From CAYWMD01 sp964458575 (GTDB lineage: Bacteria > Verrucomicrobiota > Verrucomicrobiia > Limisphaerales > JADLHS01), in the NCBI GenBank assembly GCA_964458575.1, contig CAYWMD010000022.1:32289-96288 (forward strand): a stretch of 64,000 nucleotides of DNA. The letters run 5' to 3'. Below are positions 62,401 to 64,000 of the stretch, one piece after another (the first letter of the stretch is position 1; the number at the start of each line of letters is the position of its first letter). The notes under the pieces are model-generated. The model worked only from the letters and a program-made list of their open reading frames with translations. It was not told the origin of the DNA and did no database searches. The position numbers were made by a program, and so were the translations under genes.

Positions 62401-63466
62401 GGTGCTCAACAAGACGAACCTGATGTTGACATGGTCCGCGGACTTCAGCGGGTACCAGCTGGAAACGTGTGTGGATTTGAGCAGCACGGCGTGGTGGGCG
62501 GTGCCGACGAACCAGATCCTTTACGGAACGAACTGGACGCTCACAAACATCCTTGCGGAGCCGCAGCGGTTTTACCGGTTGAGCCCGCCGAGCGATGTGC
62601 CGTCCGGGATGGCGATGATTCCGGCGGGGACCTTTACAATGGGTAACTGCATGGATTCGACGGAAGGCTACTTAGACGAATTGCCGCTCCACGATGTGTA
62701 TTTGAGCGTGTTCTACATGGACCGGAACGATGTCTGCAAGGCACTGTGGGATGACGTTTATCGGTGGGCGACAAACCACGGCTACAGTTTCAACGATGGG
62801 CTGGGTAAAGCGGCGAATCATCCGGTGCAGATGGTGAGTTGGTATGACTGTGTAAAGTGGTGCAATGCGCGGAGCGAAATGGAAGGGCTGGCGCCGGCGT
62901 ATTACACCAGTTCGGCACAGACGACTGTGTATCGGACGGGTTCGGTGGCTGTGGATAACGACTCAGTAAAGTGGGATGCCGGGTATCGGCTGCCGACGGA
63001 GGCGGAGTGGGAGAAGGCGGCGCGGAGCGGGGCGAGCGGGCATCGGTTCCCCTGGAGTGACAGCGACACTGTTCAGCACGCCCGGGCAAATTATTACTCG
63101 TCAGACCATTGGGCTTATGACACGAGTCCGACGCGTGGATATCATCCGACGTTCGCGACGGGCGGTGAGACTTACACAAGTCCGGTGGGGTACTTCGCTC
63201 CGAACGGCTATGCGTTGTACGACATGGCTGGGAATGTGTGGCAGTGGTGCTGGGATTGGTATGATAGCGCTTGGTACAGCAATGCGGGAGCGACGCAGAG
63301 CGATACTCGAGGGCCGAAAACCTCGCCCTCCGGTTACCCTTACCGTGTGCTGCGGGGCGGCAACTGGCTCGGCATCGCCAACTACGCGCGGTGCGCCGCT
63401 CGCGACACCTACGGCCCGGACAACGCCGTCAGCTTCATTGGTTTTCGTTGTGTGAGGGGGTTTTAG
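59426..63466 (+). CDS. Giant beta-strand repeat protein with C-terminal FGE-fold domain
   Basis: About 1346 residues from ATG 59426 (MKTLHVLLTRTLYIFILAAG, signal peptide). Residues 30-985 are a long beta-helical passenger with autotransporter-type repeats (FTKSGGGRLRLLGDTANTYS, LTKDSDGTAVLGGSTANTYA, LYKYGKGTLILEG) and an end segment FVDINGTTAGSGYDQMKARG. An FYR-type module lies at 985-1055 (YQLETCVDLSSTAWWAVPTN to QRFYRLSPP). The C-terminal 285 residues are an FGE fold (MAMIPAGTFTMGN, YRLPTEAEWEKAARSG, YALYDMAGNVWQWCWDWYDS, YRVLRGGNWLGIANYARCAA). The cysteine pair after GGN is absent. No translocator barrel, so it is exported by Sec and likely held by other means. Confidence 0.86.
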   Translation: MKTLHVLLTRTLYIFILAAGTLCSPGSTKFWVGNSLTTANWNDPANWTPAGAPTHGDTLFFPANVARPVNTNNLISITFNTIHFAGSNYIVWGNGLNVTNTIRSLPAGGTNKIYADVFLGTADVSIDVTNNSRLHLHGGVTGSVGVNKLGAGVLGYYSAGLNGYSGATVVRDGELRLGCTGGVGFSGTVLTITNSGTVVLEHANEMPDTTTVKVSGDCVLDLNGYSDVIGFLELYENAAVQTGSGTLTLGGLYPTILIQSGGGDASISGKLNFNNTCTVNGAYGYAWIYASLGGSGGLVNQGSSGFVLTSSNWFAQNLTVNHGSVWLWNSKACGGAPNVYVNNDAMLYLHGNMGITNKHLWLNTSHSPALYSYDTTGYTNYWAGPVTLSSSAQIDVDLNCALRVVGAIDGVGGFTKSGGGRLRLLGDTANTYSGPTVVTNGMLELGKSVVDGAIKYGSLSVTNAVVRELANDQIAAIPVNLESCILDLNGYNDSIGTSLNMSLQGNVVTGSGILTLADGAVVTASMLGLIDGHLNLAGKCEFDLYGQLNVAASIGGPDDVQLVGMNGDAELILSGSNFFTGALTATNLTVEVCNSWGCGATNGVITILGSGCIDLELGVNVSNKALVLSNSPGAGLWGSRYNYVYTNSWTGPITLLSDTGIGVRSGAELDIMGPISGPGSLTKDSDGTAVLGGSTANTYAGITRVNGGVLTLSKTGNKAAIPGAMIISGGIVNLAANEQTARSSDLTIESTGRFEKGNYINYVNALQGSGQLDLGTSGYLVVGYANGGSTFSGSISSGGGPLYKYGKGTLILEGPQPNFNTYTRVLNGAVLFNDIQTNSTVDNLGGSSGTTGGTNTIGHVTVTGKLKPGMPSSASILTCSNLTFSSAGTYFVDINGTTAGSGYDQMKARGAVTLANATLKPTLSCMAPSLTSYTIIDNDGSDAVVGTFSGLPEGTTFSVNGTPFRITYAGGTGNDVVIAQQTATQRPLITSTVLNKTNLMLTWSADFSGYQLETCVDLSSTAWWAVPTNQILYGTNWTLTNILAEPQRFYRLSPPSDVPSGMAMIPAGTFTMGNCMDSTEGYLDELPLHDVYLSVFYMDRNDVCKALWDDVYRWATNHGYSFNDGLGKAANHPVQMVSWYDCVKWCNARSEMEGLAPAYYTSSAQTTVYRTGSVAVDNDSVKWDAGYRLPTEAEWEKAARSGASGHRFPWSDSDTVQHARANYYSSDHWAYDTSPTRGYHPTFATGGETYTSPVGYFAPNGYALYDMAGNVWQWCWDWYDSAWYSNAGATQSDTRGPKTSPSGYPYRVLRGGNWLGIANYARCAARDTYGPDNAVSFIGFRCVRGF

Positions 63467-63654
63467 TTTTTGCTCTTTTACACTCTTAAAGAAGAGAAAG
63501 CGGGGGGCGGTGGCGCAGCCCCCGCGAGACTTCAAACGAATTATGGCGTAATACGCCGTTATTGGAGGAGATTGACCATTGCCGATCGCCGCAATGATTG
63601 ATGGCACGAAGCGGGGCATGGTATAAGTGACGCCGTTAGCGGGGGCTCCGGAAG

Positions 63655-63713
63655 GGGATGGTTTGTTCCATAACCAATGATCACCGCATGAAAACTCTTC
63701 ACGTCCTTCTCAC
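63655..63713 (+). repeat. Direct repeat R2, copy 2
   Basis: Same 59 bases as 59393-59451 (two differences), including ATGAAAACTCTTCACGTCC. Here it is joined directly to R1, giving a short frame MKTLHVLLTCAALCCIRSGF that stops at once. Confidence 0.9.
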
Positions 63714-63865
63714 CTGCGCGGCACTCTGCTGCATTCGTTCAGGTTTTTAATTCTTATTCTGGTCATGGCGCGGGCTGAAATCGAACGGACATTGCCGCTT
63801 TGCGCTTGAAGCCGTTTGGCCTAAAGCGTTTAACAGGGATAACAGTCGGGCGGGTTTTGCTTATG
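63713..63865 (+). repeat. Direct repeat R1, copy 2
   Basis: 153 bases, the same as 59151-59304 with one T fewer. It is immediately downstream of R2 here, while at the left site R1 precedes R2 by 88 bases. Confidence 0.92.
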
Positions 63866-63988
63866 CTGACGAACATCTCCGGCATATCGGGCATGCCGCG
63901 GTTGGACTGGTTGAATTTCTCGGAGAACCAACTGGTTTCCGTTTCCCAGGACTATCCCCAGTTTTTGCGGGAGAGATTCTGTAAGTGA
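63863..63988 (+). pseudogene. Leucine-rich repeat gene fragment
   Basis: A 41-codon frame after R1: MLTNISGISGMPRLDWLNFS, ENQLVSVSQDYPQFLRERFC, K. The first part is one internalin-type LRR (LTNISGISGMPRLDWLNFSE), like those in the gene at 45754. It has no signal peptide, and the rest does not continue the repeat, so it looks like the leftover of a deleted LRR gene. The window ends 12 bases later. The stretch 63467-63654 before it shows only a GCGGGGG/CCCCCGC hairpin (63500-63525). Confidence 0.5.
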
Positions 63989-64000
63989 CGCGAGCGGAGC

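Noticed and set aside
57121..63466. Sulfatase-maturation enzymes
   Set aside because: FGE folds are present but lack the catalytic cysteines, and no sulfatase gene is nearby.

Overview
The window looks like chromosomal DNA of a Verrucomicrobiota bacterium, most likely of the Limisphaerales/Pedosphaera group. Supporting signs are the many twin-arginine Gfo/Idh/MocA dehydrogenases, a DUF1080 protein, a PEP-CTERM protein, autotransporter-type beta-strand repeat proteins, a 74-residue protein type I recognise from Verrucomicrobia, and large secreted proteins that share a C-terminal module ending in [FY]YR. This placement is inference from gene content. No rRNA, CRISPR array, transposase, integrase or reverse transcriptase is visible.

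Layout. 1-7.6 kb: end of an MBL-fold hydrolase, a DUF1080 + dehydrogenase pair, small unknowns, a DUF434 protein, a secreted alpha/alpha-barrel protein, a HEAT protein and a PEP-CTERM protein. 7.8-12.4 kb: E2 and E3 of a 2-oxoacid dehydrogenase, tRNA-Pro(GGG), aspartokinase. 12.9-17.8 kb: a beta-strand repeat protein, then leuA preceded by a complete leucine attenuator (promoter, Leu-rich leader peptide, alternative hairpins), then a dehydrogenase. 18-32 kb is a housekeeping block: IHF/HU, hisS, thiG, a heptose-kinase-like gene, panB, moaC, mog, an SLBB-like lipoprotein, batD, batE, panE, HU, a Ser/Thr kinase, an N-carbamoylputrescine amidase homologue, an RmlD-like reductase and gluQ.

32.2-37.3 kb (minus strand) is a catabolic-looking cluster built of two duplicated pairs: two beta-propeller glycosidase-like proteins with translational overlap and two Gfo/Idh/MocA paralogues that lack the EKP lysine. 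37.8-45.5 kb: a secreted metalloprotease, a sigma region-2-only protein, a UvrD/Rep helicase with repeat sequence inserted in frame, a Pmp3-type peptide, another dehydrogenase and icd with a strong terminator.

45.7-64 kb is the accessory part: six consecutive plus-strand genes for very large exported proteins (LRR/Ig; HAF/DNRLRE; seven-repeat FG-GAP propeller plus beta-helix plus dockerin-like; double LamG; double FGE-fold; beta-strand passenger plus FGE-fold). All carry a signal peptide and the FYR module, and they are accompanied by gene fragments and rearranged direct repeats, which suggests a recombining surface-protein locus. The most notable items are the leuA attenuator, the shared FYR module, the FGE-fold domains without catalytic cysteines, and the mosaic direct repeats around the last gene.
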